A program made the position numbers and the translations under genes. Source: Flavobacteriales bacterium UBA5933 (GTDB taxonomy: Bacteria; Bacteroidota; Bacteroidia; Flavobacteriales; Weeksellaceae). Taken from it: a stretch of DNA of 9,568 nt. How positions within the stretch are numbered: the first letter of the stretch is position 1; every line of letters starts with the position of its first letter. The stretch covers positions 1 to 9,568 of the forward strand of contig DJDD01000098.1 in NCBI GenBank assembly GCA_002430925.1, given 5' to 3'. Of the stretch, positions 1 to 6,217 are shown in pieces. Under the pieces are notes generated by a model, which saw only the letters and a program-made list of their open reading frames with translations, searched no databases and was not told where the DNA came from.

Positions 1-121
1 TAAGCAAAATGCACAACGGGTTAATATAAGTAAAAAAAACAATAAACTAATAAAGTATACATTATACAACTATATAAATTATATTTAATATTAAATTAAT
101 ATACACATCAACCTAAAACAG

Positions 122-129
122 TAGCTTTG
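122..129 (+). promoter_or_regulatory. Candidate Bacteroidota -7 promoter element
   Basis: TAGCTTTG is a perfect match to the flavobacterial -7 consensus TAnnTTTG and lies 38 bases before the ATG at 168. That would give a leader of roughly 30 bases. I do not see the usual TTG of the -33 element 17-23 bases upstream, so the call rests on the -7 motif and position only. If it is real, the short MnmA-like gene is expressed in its short form from its own promoter. Confidence 0.4.
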
Positions 130-167
130 TTACATAATATTGATATAAAATTCTCCAATAAAAAAGT

Positions 168-689
168 ATGTCAAAAAAAGGACAAATAGTAGAAATACCT
201 GCAAATTCTCCAATTTATAATAATGAAAAATCATTTGAAAATAAAGAAGAAAAGTTTTTAGATGAAATAGAAAAAAGAAAATATTCTTTATTTGATGGTT
301 TTATTGTTGGAGAACACAACAATATTAATGATTATAAATTAGGACAGAGAAAAGGTATTAATATTGGAGGAAAATTAAATCCTCTGTATGTAATAGGAAT
401 AGATAAAAATGAAAATCGCTTATTTGTCGGTCAAGGTAATAAACATCCAGGACTATATACTAATTTACTTGAATTTTCAAAATATAAAGTTAATTTAACT
501 GAGAATAATTTTACACATCCTATAAAATCTTCCATAAAATCTTCTATCATAGATTCAGAAATCTTTGCTGAACTATATATTTATAATGAAACAATTTATT
601 TAGAATTATCAGATTATGTACATATTGATATTATAAATCATCCCATACATCTATTAATTGATAACAAAACAAAAACAATTATTAAATAA
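168..689 (+). CDS. Stand-alone MnmA-like central/C-terminal domain protein (no catalytic domain)
   Basis: The 173-residue protein resembles the part of tRNA-specific 2-thiouridylase MnmA that follows the catalytic PP-loop domain. The start KGQIVEIP matches the point where flavobacterial MnmA enters its central domain. GQRKG (59-63), YVIGIDKNENRLFVGQG (74-90) and HPGLY (93-97) are classic MnmA central-domain motifs. Residues 131-173 can be aligned loosely with the last strands of the C-terminal barrel, but the conserved RYRQ segment is missing. The protein has no cysteine, so neither catalytic Cys nor the ATP-binding SGGVDSS motif is present and thiolation activity is not expected. An in-frame TAA at 159-161 precedes the ATG, and I found no MnmA N-terminal remnant in bases 1-167. 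The nuclease gene starts 11 bases downstream, so the two are probably co-transcribed. It may be a diverged domain with an RNA-binding or other role, or the relic of an mnmA copy; the intact frame argues mildly against simple decay. Confidence 0.8.
   Translation: MSKKGQIVEIPANSPIYNNEKSFENKEEKFLDEIEKRKYSLFDGFIVGEHNNINDYKLGQRKGINIGGKLNPLYVIGIDKNENRLFVGQGNKHPGLYTNLLEFSKYKVNLTENNFTHPIKSSIKSSIIDSEIFAELYIYNETIYLELSDYVHIDIINHPIHLLIDNKTKTIIK
522..545 (+). repeat. 12-bp tandem duplication inside the MnmA-like gene
   Basis: ATAAAATCTTCC (522-533) is followed directly by ATAAAATCTTCT (534-545), differing at one base. The in-frame repeat encodes IKSS twice. It lies in the part of the gene where similarity to true MnmA fades. 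Confidence 0.7.
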
Positions 690-700
690 ACAAACAACAC

Positions 701-2467
701 ATGAGATTAAAATTTACTTTTTTAGTTACATTATTAAGTCTTGTAATTTATGCCCAGACTGCACCAGCGTACTATTCAGGGATTAATTTTGAAAAAAATC
801 AAAATGATTTAAAAACAGAATTAACAAAATTAATTACTGAAACACACAAAAAACAAATTAGCTACAATGATTTAAGAGATTTACTACCAAAAAGTGATGT
901 AGACCCTCAAAATTCAAGTAAAATGTTAGCTGTTTATGGTTCTCAAAGCTCTGGAAAACATCAAAGAAGTATTACATCTTTCCCTACAAGCAATTGGAAC
1001 AGAGAACACGTATATGCGAAATCTTTAGGTACACCAAATTTAGGTACTTCTGGACCTGGATCTGATGGTCATCATTTACGTCCAGCTGATATAACTTTAA
1101 ACAGCGATAGAGGTAATCTTAAATTTGATGATGGAACGGGAGTTACAGCATACAAAACTAGCCGTGGTGGTTGGTATCCTGGAGATGAATGGAAAGGAGA
1201 TATTGCTAGAATATTAATGTATATGTATGTAAGATATCAAGATCAATGTAAACCTTTAAATATTGCATTTGTTCCAAATACTTATTCTGAAGATTTTTCT
1301 GATATACTTTTGAAATGGAATGCAGAAGATCCTGTCTCTGATTTTGAGATAAATAGAAATAATGTAGTTGCAGAAACTCAAGGAAATAGAAATCCTTTTA
1401 TAGATAATCCTTATTTAGCTACACTAATTTGGGGAGGTCCTGATGCTGAAAACACATGGCCTGAAACTATACAAGGAGGAAATCCAATTGAGCAAGACTC
1501 TATTGCGCCTAGTTCTCCTACAAATTTAATGGTAAGTGATTCTACTTCTACAAGTATATCTATTTCTTGGACAGCTTCTACAGATAACATTGCTGTTACA
1601 AGATATGATATATATTTAGACGGAATTTATAATTCTACATCTTCTTCAAACAATTCTACAATAACTGATCTACAACCATCTACAGATTATTCTGTTTATA
1701 TTATAGCTAAAGATAGAGCTGGTAACTCATCTATAAAAAGTGAAAGTATAAACATAAAAACAAAAGAGAAATCGACAGATGATACTGAACCATCTGAAGG
1801 CGGAAGTTGTGGAACTGAAGATTTTGAGAAAATACCTACTTCAAATTCTGGATACATAGAAAGAGTATGGACAAATAGAAATATAACTTGGACAGCTACA
1901 GCCGCAAGAACAGACCAAACTGATGATAATAGAGCTATTACAATTAGAAACGGTTCTCTTACTTCGTCTACTATTTCTGGAGGAATTGGATCTTTAAGTA
2001 TTAGAACAGCTTTATTATTTACAGGAACTGATGGTACGTTCACATTGAATATTAATGGTGAAGAAGTTGGAAAAATTGCTTACTCAGCAACACCACAAAC
2101 TATTCAAATAGATAATATTAATGTACAAGGTAATTCGATTATTGAATTAGTTAATGATAGTACTACAAATCGTGTTAGATTGGATAATCTATCTTGGACT
2201 TGTTACTCAGAAAGTTTAGCTACAGATGATATTAATAAAAATAATGTAGATAAAATTTCTATTTATCCAAACCCAATTAAAAACTATGAGTTTTATATTA
2301 ATGGTTTAAAACAATCTGAAACTATTTACATCTATAATCTGAATGGACAATTAGTTCAAACAATAGAAAAAGTAAATTCTTCTTCTAAAATCAAATTAAG
2401 TCGCTTACCAAAAGGTATCTATATTATAAAAACAAATAAACAATCAATTAAAATAATTGTTGAGTAA
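701..2467 (+). CDS. Secreted EndA/endonuclease I family nuclease with FN3 and T9SS sorting domain
   Basis: The 588-residue protein is predicted to be exported by Sec, passed across the outer membrane by the type IX system, and to cut DNA or RNA outside the cell. Residues 1-18 or so form a signal peptide ending near YAQ. The endonuclease I domain (about 25-245) carries NWNREHVYAKS (98-108, catalytic His103 within the REH motif), DGHHLRPAD (122-130), NSDRGN (134-139), GDIARIL (166-172) and RNPFIDNP (230-237), which is a full set of family motifs. An FN3 domain follows at about 268-354. Residues 365-505 form a beta-rich domain I cannot assign, bracketed by Cys370 and Cys501, which could form a disulfide. 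Residues 515-588 are a T9SS type A sorting domain (IYPNP at 521-525, LNGQLV, LPKGIYII). The gene follows the MnmA-like gene by 11 bases and ends just before a strong terminator. Substrate choice and role (nutrient scavenging or eDNA degradation) are inferred from the family. Confidence 0.93.
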   Translation: MRLKFTFLVTLLSLVIYAQTAPAYYSGINFEKNQNDLKTELTKLITETHKKQISYNDLRDLLPKSDVDPQNSSKMLAVYGSQSSGKHQRSITSFPTSNWNREHVYAKSLGTPNLGTSGPGSDGHHLRPADITLNSDRGNLKFDDGTGVTAYKTSRGGWYPGDEWKGDIARILMYMYVRYQDQCKPLNIAFVPNTYSEDFSDILLKWNAEDPVSDFEINRNNVVAETQGNRNPFIDNPYLATLIWGGPDAENTWPETIQGGNPIEQDSIAPSSPTNLMVSDSTSTSISISWTASTDNIAVTRYDIYLDGIYNSTSSSNNSTITDLQPSTDYSVYIIAKDRAGNSSIKSESINIKTKEKSTDDTEPSEGGSCGTEDFEKIPTSNSGYIERVWTNRNITWTATAARTDQTDDNRAITIRNGSLTSSTISGGIGSLSIRTALLFTGTDGTFTLNINGEEVGKIAYSATPQTIQIDNINVQGNSIIELVNDSTTNRVRLDNLSWTCYSESLATDDINKNNVDKISIYPNPIKNYEFYINGLKQSETIYIYNLNGQLVQTIEKVNSSSKIKLSRLPKGIYIIKTNKQSIKIIVE

Positions 2468-2482
2468 CAAATTTTAAATATA

Positions 2483-2514
2483 AAAAAAGCTATCCAAATT
2501 TGGATAGCTTTTTT
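2483..2514. terminator. Bidirectional rho-independent terminator between nuclease and lplA
   Basis: This is a perfect 32-bp palindrome with core AGCTATCCA and TGGATAGCT. An A-tract lies on its left and six T on its right, so it works as a T-tailed hairpin on either strand. It starts 15 bases after the nuclease stop and ends one base from the lplA stop codon, as expected between convergent genes. Confidence 0.93.
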
Positions 2515-2515
2515 C

Positions 2516-3500
2516 TTATATAAGAACTTCTAAAATCTCTTGAGATGTAACTTTCCCAAAGTATTTTGTTAAATCTAGCTGCTTTAAAATTTCTTGAAGT
2601 TCATTTTGATTATGTTTATGTCCTATTAATTGTCTTTCGAAATTTTCTATCGATTCTGAAGCAAAAAAATCACCAAAAATTTTGGCTTCTTGTATTATTC
2701 CTTTCTCTACATTTAAATGAATTTCTATAAAACCTGCAGGAACCTTTTTTGCATTTTTGAAATTATAATTAGGAGAAGATCCAAAATTCCAATCCCATGT
2801 TTCATATTTATTTTTAATTAAATACTCTACTCCTTTCAAATCCTCACTAGTTAGTTCATAAAGTAGACTATTTGGATTAGCATGAACAATTTCATCGATC
2901 AATATTTTTTTTAAATTCCCTGTAGTACTATTAGATGGTAAATAATCAATTAAATTTGTAACTCTTGATCGATTAGACTTAATTGCTTTATCTATATATT
3001 TTAATGGATTTATTTTCAATACTTCATCTAAAATAGACATGTCCGAATTAAACAAAATTGTGCCATGTTGAATCATCTTTCCATTTTTAGCTAATTTTGC
3101 ATTTCCACTAAATTTTTTACCTTCAATTAATAAATCATTTCTTCCTTCTAATTTTGCTGGAACATTTCTATCATTTAAAAGTTTTAATACTGGAGCAGTG
3201 AACTGAGAAAAATCCATAAAATCATTTCCTTCTGAAAGTGTATGAAAAGAAAAATTTAGATTACCAAAATCATGATAAACAGCTCCTCCACCTGACATTC
3301 TTCGGACAACTTTTATTTTCTTTTCTCTTACATAATCTAGATTTATTTCTGCTAAAGTATTCTGAAACTTACCTACAATTATTGAAGGTGCATTTACGTA
3401 TAACAAAAATATATCTTCTGTTAGGATATTTATAAAGTAAATATTCTTCCAATGCTATATTAAAATAAGCGTCATGGGAAGGAGAATCTATAATAAGCAT
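2516..3500 (-). pseudogene. lplA: Lipoate-protein ligase A, interrupted by a one-base frameshift
   Basis: LplA activates lipoate with ATP and attaches it to lysines of 2-oxoacid dehydrogenase E2 subunits and GcvH in the cytoplasm. Two frames together give a complete ligase of about 327 residues. The first frame starts at the ATG at 3500-3498 (MLIIDSPSHDAYFNIALEEY, then LLYKYPN) and continues to codon 27 at 3422-3420. Skipping base 3419 moves into the second frame (EDIFLLYVNAPSIIVGKFQN and onward), which is open to the TAA at 2518-2516. Without the skip, the first frame stops at 3371-3369 after 42 codons. The joined protein has RRMSGGGAVYHD (from about 66), GRND (119-122) and GKKFSGNAK (127-135, with the lipoyl-AMP-binding lysine of the family), so all active-site motifs survive. 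The second frame alone could only start at a TTG near 3406 and would lack about 31 N-terminal residues. A real inactivating mutation and a sequencing or assembly indel both fit. No long homopolymer sits at the break. Confidence 0.88.
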
Positions 3501-3503
3501 AAT

Positions 3504-3534
3504 TATTAATTTTAAAATGATTTTAAAATTAATA
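3504..3534. repeat. 31-bp perfect palindrome next to the lplA start codon
   Basis: Fifteen-base arms, all A and T, pair perfectly around a central G at 3519. The palindrome ends three bases before the lplA ATG on the minus strand. It could be an operator for a regulator of lplA or an RNA hairpin covering the start region. It lacks the GC-rich stem of a terminator. No binding protein can be named from the sequence. Confidence 0.75.
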
Positions 3535-3566
3535 TATATTATTATAAACTGTTTAATCTATTTAAC

Positions 3567-3601
3567 AAAAAAAGACTGTCTTTTTGAGACAGCCTTTTTT
3601 T
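3567..3601. terminator. Bidirectional rho-independent terminator after the beta-barrel gene
   Basis: A seven-pair stem (GACTGTC at 3574-3580 with GACAGCC at 3588-3594, one G-T pair) is flanked by seven A on the left and seven T on the right. On the minus strand it terminates the beta-barrel protein transcript, 38 bases after its stop codon, and it insulates lplA from that gene. Confidence 0.9.
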
Positions 3602-3638
3602 AATATTTAAATGTAAAATTATTTAAAATAATTAATTT

Positions 3639-4220
3639 TTATTTATGTCCTAAATAAATTTGAAAACCTACAGATAATCCTAATCCATTTTGAGCTTTAG
3701 CAGATGCTGCATCAGATTTAGAATAGTTATAACCTAACATTCCTTCTAAAGCTACATTACGAGTAATAAAATGAGCATAACCTGCATTTACACCAAAAGC
3801 AAAAGAAGTTTCAGATTTTTGTGCAGCTGTTGCACTAGATCCTGAAATACCGATATCACCTTGACCAAAGAAACGTCCTGTAGAACTTGCTCCTTCTGGG
3901 AAATAATAACGAGCGAACGGTGCTACTTTATAACTCCATACATTTTTCTCATGTTTTACAGTTTGTAAACCTGCTCCAGCAGTTAAACCAATTGCTACAC
4001 CATCAGAAATAAAATATCCTGCTTGTGGTAAAACATTAATATTAAAGTTCTCACCTTCAAAAGAGTATCCTAATGATCCTATAGAACCTCCAACAATCCA
4101 ATTACCTTGTTTGATTGGTGATGTACCAACTTCAGCAGAAGAAACTGGAACTTTAATATCTTGAGCAAATGATGTTGTTGCTAAAGCAACTAACATTAAT
4201 GATAATAATACTTTTTTCAT
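3639..4220 (-). CDS. Outer membrane beta-barrel protein
   Basis: The 193-residue precursor starts at the ATG at 4220-4218. MKKVLLSLMLVALATTSFAQ is a clear Sec signal peptide cleaved near FAQ-D. The mature part of about 173 residues alternates polar and hydrophobic residues in short strands separated by glycine-rich turns: WIVGGSIGSLGYSF, VLPQAGYFISDGVAIGLTAG, VAPFARYYF, FGVNAGYAHFITRNVALEGM and GLGLSVGFQIYLGHK. This is the pattern of small eight-stranded barrels of the OmpX/OmpW-like and Bacteroidota outer membrane beta-barrel families. A longer reading from a TTG at 4271 is unlikely because it would place 17 residues before the signal peptide and overlap the promoter region. The gene is probably transcribed alone: it has its own promoter-like region with an inverted repeat and its own terminator. 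Its precise role (structural, adhesion or small-solute passage) cannot be read from the sequence. Confidence 0.88.
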   Translation of the reverse strand: MKKVLLSLMLVALATTSFAQDIKVPVSSAEVGTSPIKQGNWIVGGSIGSLGYSFEGENFNINVLPQAGYFISDGVAIGLTAGAGLQTVKHEKNVWSYKVAPFARYYFPEGASSTGRFFGQGDIGISGSSATAAQKSETSFAFGVNAGYAHFITRNVALEGMLGYNYSKSDAASAKAQNGLGLSVGFQIYLGHK

Positions 4221-4222
4221 AA

Positions 4223-4271
4223 TTGTCGATTTTAACAATACTATAACATAAACTATGCCAAAAATCGACAA
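4223..4271. repeat. 11-bp inverted repeat flanking the beta-barrel gene promoter region
   Basis: TTGTCGATTTT (4223-4233) and AAAATCGACAA (4261-4271) are perfect reverse complements separated by 27 bases. The near arm ends two bases before the start codon at 4220. The TCGA core stands out in this AT-rich region. The candidate promoter lies between the arms, so the repeat could be a pair of operator half-sites. If transcription starts upstream of 4271 it could instead form a leader hairpin. Confidence 0.75.
4246..4261 (-). promoter_or_regulatory. Candidate sigma-54-like promoter for the beta-barrel gene
   Basis: Read on the minus strand, TTGGCATAGTTTATGT has GG at 4259-4258 and GT ten bases later at 4247-4246. 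This is close to the GG-N10-GC pattern of RpoN (-24/-12) promoters, with T in place of the final C. Transcription would begin near 4234, giving a very short leader. No TAnnTTTG housekeeping motif is visible in this stretch. The assignment is by eye and tentative. Confidence 0.4.
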
Positions 4272-4340
4272 ATAAATAATTACAAATACTTAAATTATAT
4301 TATTTAGCTATTTATAATCAAAACAATTACAATAAAATAA

Positions 4341-4832
4341 TTATTTAAATTTTTTCCAATAAGGATATATAATAGCTAAGCCATAACCTATAAATACAAA
4401 TAAAGTAAACATTGTAAATAATGTTCCATCAGCCATAAATTCGGGTTGCATAGCTGCAGAAACAAACAATGAAATTATAATCATATATACACCAATTTTT
4501 CTATAAGCATTTACGAAAAAAATACCTATAAATGCTACAACACCTAAAATAATTGTTAATATAGGATACCAATCTGGCATTTTAGGAGCCTCATCATTCA
4601 TCATTGCTCTAAACAAGTAGTCATGAGTAACAAGTAATTGATAACCTCTATATATTATGCTTAAGGTTAAAAAGATCATTATAAAAATCATTGATTTAAA
4701 TAAAAATGATTTTTTGTTTCCTTGATGTTGTAAATCTTTTGCCTTTGTATTATCAGACATTAAAACACTTGTATCAAATAAATCATCTCTTTCTTTATTT
4801 ATACTATTTTGATCTTTTGCCATATAATTCAT
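4341..4832 (-). CDS. Hypothetical four-helix integral membrane protein
   Basis: I do not recognise this 163-residue family. The first 43 or so residues are polar and charged and probably cytoplasmic. Four hydrophobic segments follow at about 44-61, 89-109, 112-128 and 137-157, with positively charged residues (YRG at 61-63, YRK at 110-112, YWKKFK at the end) between or after them. Both ends would therefore lie on the cytoplasmic side of the inner membrane. The ATG at 4832 is six bases after the stop of the NrtR-like regulator gene, so the two are almost certainly co-transcribed. A second ATG three codons in (4823) is an equally plausible start. The protein has no catalytic motif. As a neighbour of two ligand-responsive regulators it might take part in transport or sensing, but that is only a guess from context. 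No terminator is visible between its stop and the beta-barrel gene. Confidence 0.75.
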   Translation of the reverse strand: MNYMAKDQNSINKERDDLFDTSVLMSDNTKAKDLQHQGNKKSFLFKSMIFIMIFLTLSIIYRGYQLLVTHDYLFRAMMNDEAPKMPDWYPILTIILGVVAFIGIFFVNAYRKIGVYMIIISLFVSAAMQPEFMADGTLFTMFTLFVFIGYGLAIIYPYWKKFK

Positions 4833-4838
4833 TTTTTT

Positions 4839-5540
4839 TTAAAAAAGGAAATCGTATCCTTTCAAACTTAATTTTTCGTACTTTTCTTCATCAAAACGAT
4901 ATAATTTTGATACTTTACGATGTAATTTAGGATCTGTGGTATTTCCTGTTTCTATAATTAAATTTGAATTAAAGATTTTCTTTCTAAAATTTCTTTTATC
5001 TAACTCTCTGTTTAAGGCTTTTTCGTATAAACTTTGAAGTTGTGCAATTGTAAATTCATCTCCTAATAAGTTAAAACCAACAGGGCGACGCTTTACACGA
5101 CGTTTTACACGTTCTTTCGCATATTTTATAATTTCGTTATGATCAAAAGCCAAATCAGGAACTCTATCATAAGGAAACCATTCTCCTCCATGAACTTTAA
5201 CTTTCTCTTCTAAATCAGGAGTTAATTTTACTAATGCATAATAAGCTACATTAACTACACGTCCTAAAGGATTACGAAAAACTTTAGTAAAGGCTTTTAA
5301 TTGCTCTATATAGGTTTGATGTTCATCATAGGCAATTCTTTCTGTTAATAATTCATGAATTGCTTGATCGTTACTTACAGTTGGAGCTATGTACTTTCCT
5401 GGTAAAATTAAACCACCTTTGAAAGGATCATTTAATTTTTTATAAACTAAGATTTTTAATTCTTCTCCGTCAAACCCAAAAAGTACTAAGCTAGAACACA
5501 GTGCGACTTGAAAATATTTTGATTTTTCTTCGTCAGTCAT
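4839..5540 (-). CDS. NrtR/AraR-like transcriptional regulator (Nudix-like domain plus winged helix)
   Basis: The 233-residue protein has the two-domain layout of Nudix-related regulators. Residues 10-145 form a Nudix-fold effector-binding domain (ALCSSLVLFGFDGEELKILV, LPGKYIAP, GGEWFPYDRVPDLAFDH). Residues 150-215 form a winged-helix DNA-binding domain (GFNLLGDEFTIAQLQSLYE, NRELDKRNFRKKIF). The Nudix box is degenerate: where catalytic members have RExxEE there is HELLTE (62-67), and the early conserved glutamate is missing. It should therefore bind a nucleotide- or sugar-type ligand rather than hydrolyse it. Known family members repress NAD metabolism (NrtR, ADP-ribose) or, in Bacteroidota, arabinose use (AraR). 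No gene of either pathway is visible here, so the ligand and targets are open. The gene lies 27 bases after the Lrp gene and six bases before the membrane protein gene, consistent with one operon. Confidence 0.87.
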   Translation of the reverse strand: MTDEEKSKYFQVALCSSLVLFGFDGEELKILVYKKLNDPFKGGLILPGKYIAPTVSNDQAIHELLTERIAYDEHQTYIEQLKAFTKVFRNPLGRVVNVAYYALVKLTPDLEEKVKVHGGEWFPYDRVPDLAFDHNEIIKYAKERVKRRVKRRPVGFNLLGDEFTIAQLQSLYEKALNRELDKRNFRKKIFNSNLIIETGNTTDPKLHRKVSKLYRFDEEKYEKLSLKGYDFLF

Positions 5541-5549
5541 TTTAATTAC

Positions 5550-5565
5550 CGTTTATACGTTTATT
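5550..5565. repeat. Tandem octamer between the Lrp and NrtR-like genes
   Basis: CGTTTATA (5550-5557) is followed directly by CGTTTATT (5558-5565) in the 27-base gap, nine bases before the NrtR-like start codon. It could be a regulator half-site pair or chance similarity in AT-rich DNA. Confidence 0.4.
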
Positions 5566-5567
5566 TA

Positions 5568-6038
5568 TTAATGAAAAATTGAATGCATCAATCTATTTTT
5601 ATCATTAAAAGATTCTTCTAATGAAATCATAGATTCTGTTCTTAAAACATCATCAATTTGATCTATTTTGTATATAACTTCTTTTGCATCAGCAGTATCT
5701 GTTGCACGTATTTTACAGAAAATATTATATTTACCAGACACTACATGTACAACCGTTACGTTAGGAATTTTATATAACTCATCAATTACTTTTTGAGTTT
5801 TATTAGTTTTCGTAAGTAACAACCCTACATAAGCTACAAACTGATAACCCATTTTATCATAGTCTGTAATTAGTGTAGTACCTTTGATGATTCCTGCCTC
5901 CTCTAATTTTTTAACACGAACATGAATAGTTCCTGCCGAAACATTCATTTTTTTTGCTATTTCTGTGAATGGCATTCTCGTATTATCAATTAAATACATC
6001 AAAATCTTCTTATCAACATCATCAATTATGTAATTCAT
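5568..6038 (-). CDS. Lrp/AsnC family transcriptional regulator
   Basis: The 156-residue protein is a full-length Lrp/AsnC regulator. Residues 5-55 hold the N-terminal helix-turn-helix (DDVDKKILMYLIDNTRMPFT, then EIAKKMNVSAGTIHVRVKKL with recognition helix AGTIHVRVKKLEEAGII). Residues 68-145 form the RAM ligand-binding domain (YVGLLL, PNVTVVHVVSGKYNIFCKIR, DDVLRTESMISLEE). The VVSGKYNIF segment is the usual family loop for amino-acid binding and oligomer contacts. Such proteins form dimers and octamers and act as local or global regulators responding to amino acids; the effector here is unknown. The gene has a good promoter in front (6095-6127) and is probably first in an operon with the NrtR-like regulator and the membrane protein. 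Autoregulation is common in the family but is not shown by the sequence. Confidence 0.93.
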   Translation of the reverse strand: MNYIIDDVDKKILMYLIDNTRMPFTEIAKKMNVSAGTIHVRVKKLEEAGIIKGTTLITDYDKMGYQFVAYVGLLLTKTNKTQKVIDELYKIPNVTVVHVVSGKYNIFCKIRATDTADAKEVIYKIDQIDDVLRTESMISLEESFNDKNRLMHSIFH

Positions 6039-6094
6039 TTTCTTAATTTTTGTGTATTATTATTATTTTAATAAAAAAAAGATTTAATTTTTAG

Positions 6095-6127
6095 CAAAAA
6101 TATAAATAAAACAAACAATCTTCAAAA
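6095..6127 (-). promoter_or_regulatory. Flavobacterial housekeeping promoter for the Lrp gene
   Basis: On the minus strand TTTTG (6127-6123) is followed after 20 bases by TATTTTTG (6102-6095). This matches TTG-N17-23-TAnnTTTG, the promoter consensus known for Bacteroidota. The start codon is 57 bases further on, giving a leader of about 50 bases. Confidence 0.6.
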
Positions 6128-6217
6128 TATTTTTTAATGTTTTATTTAATAATATAGATTTGTTTAAATAATAGTTCATAAAAAATTAATGAACTTATTA
6201 CTTTTGTTTGTTTGCGC

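Noticed and set aside
1..121. Possible remnant of an upstream gene, mobile element end or integron site (CACAACGGGTT near 11-21)
   Set aside because: The short GC-richer patch has no inverted partner or recognisable site within the window, and all frames close quickly. It is too close to the edge to judge; the rest is plain AT-rich DNA.
1696..2043. Minus-strand open frame of 115 codons inside the nuclease gene
   Set aside because: It lies opposite the well-supported FN3 and beta-rich domains, has no promoter or recognisable product, and is best explained as a shadow of the coding strand.
3410..3425. Programmed ribosomal frameshift in lplA
   Set aside because: No slippery heptamer or stimulatory structure is evident, and LplA is not known to use recoding. 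Mutation or sequence error is simpler.
3238..3435. Plus-strand open frame of 65 codons across the lplA 5' region
   Set aside because: It is antisense to conserved LplA sequence, and its translation looks like random hydrophobic reading of AT-rich DNA.
4221..4271. N-terminal extension of the beta-barrel protein from a TTG at 4271
   Set aside because: It would put 17 residues ahead of a perfect signal peptide and overlap the promoter region and inverted repeat; the ATG at 4220 is better.
4706..4930. Plus-strand open frame of 74 codons
   Set aside because: It crosses the junction of two well-supported minus-strand genes and encodes low-complexity hydrophobic sequence with no family resemblance.
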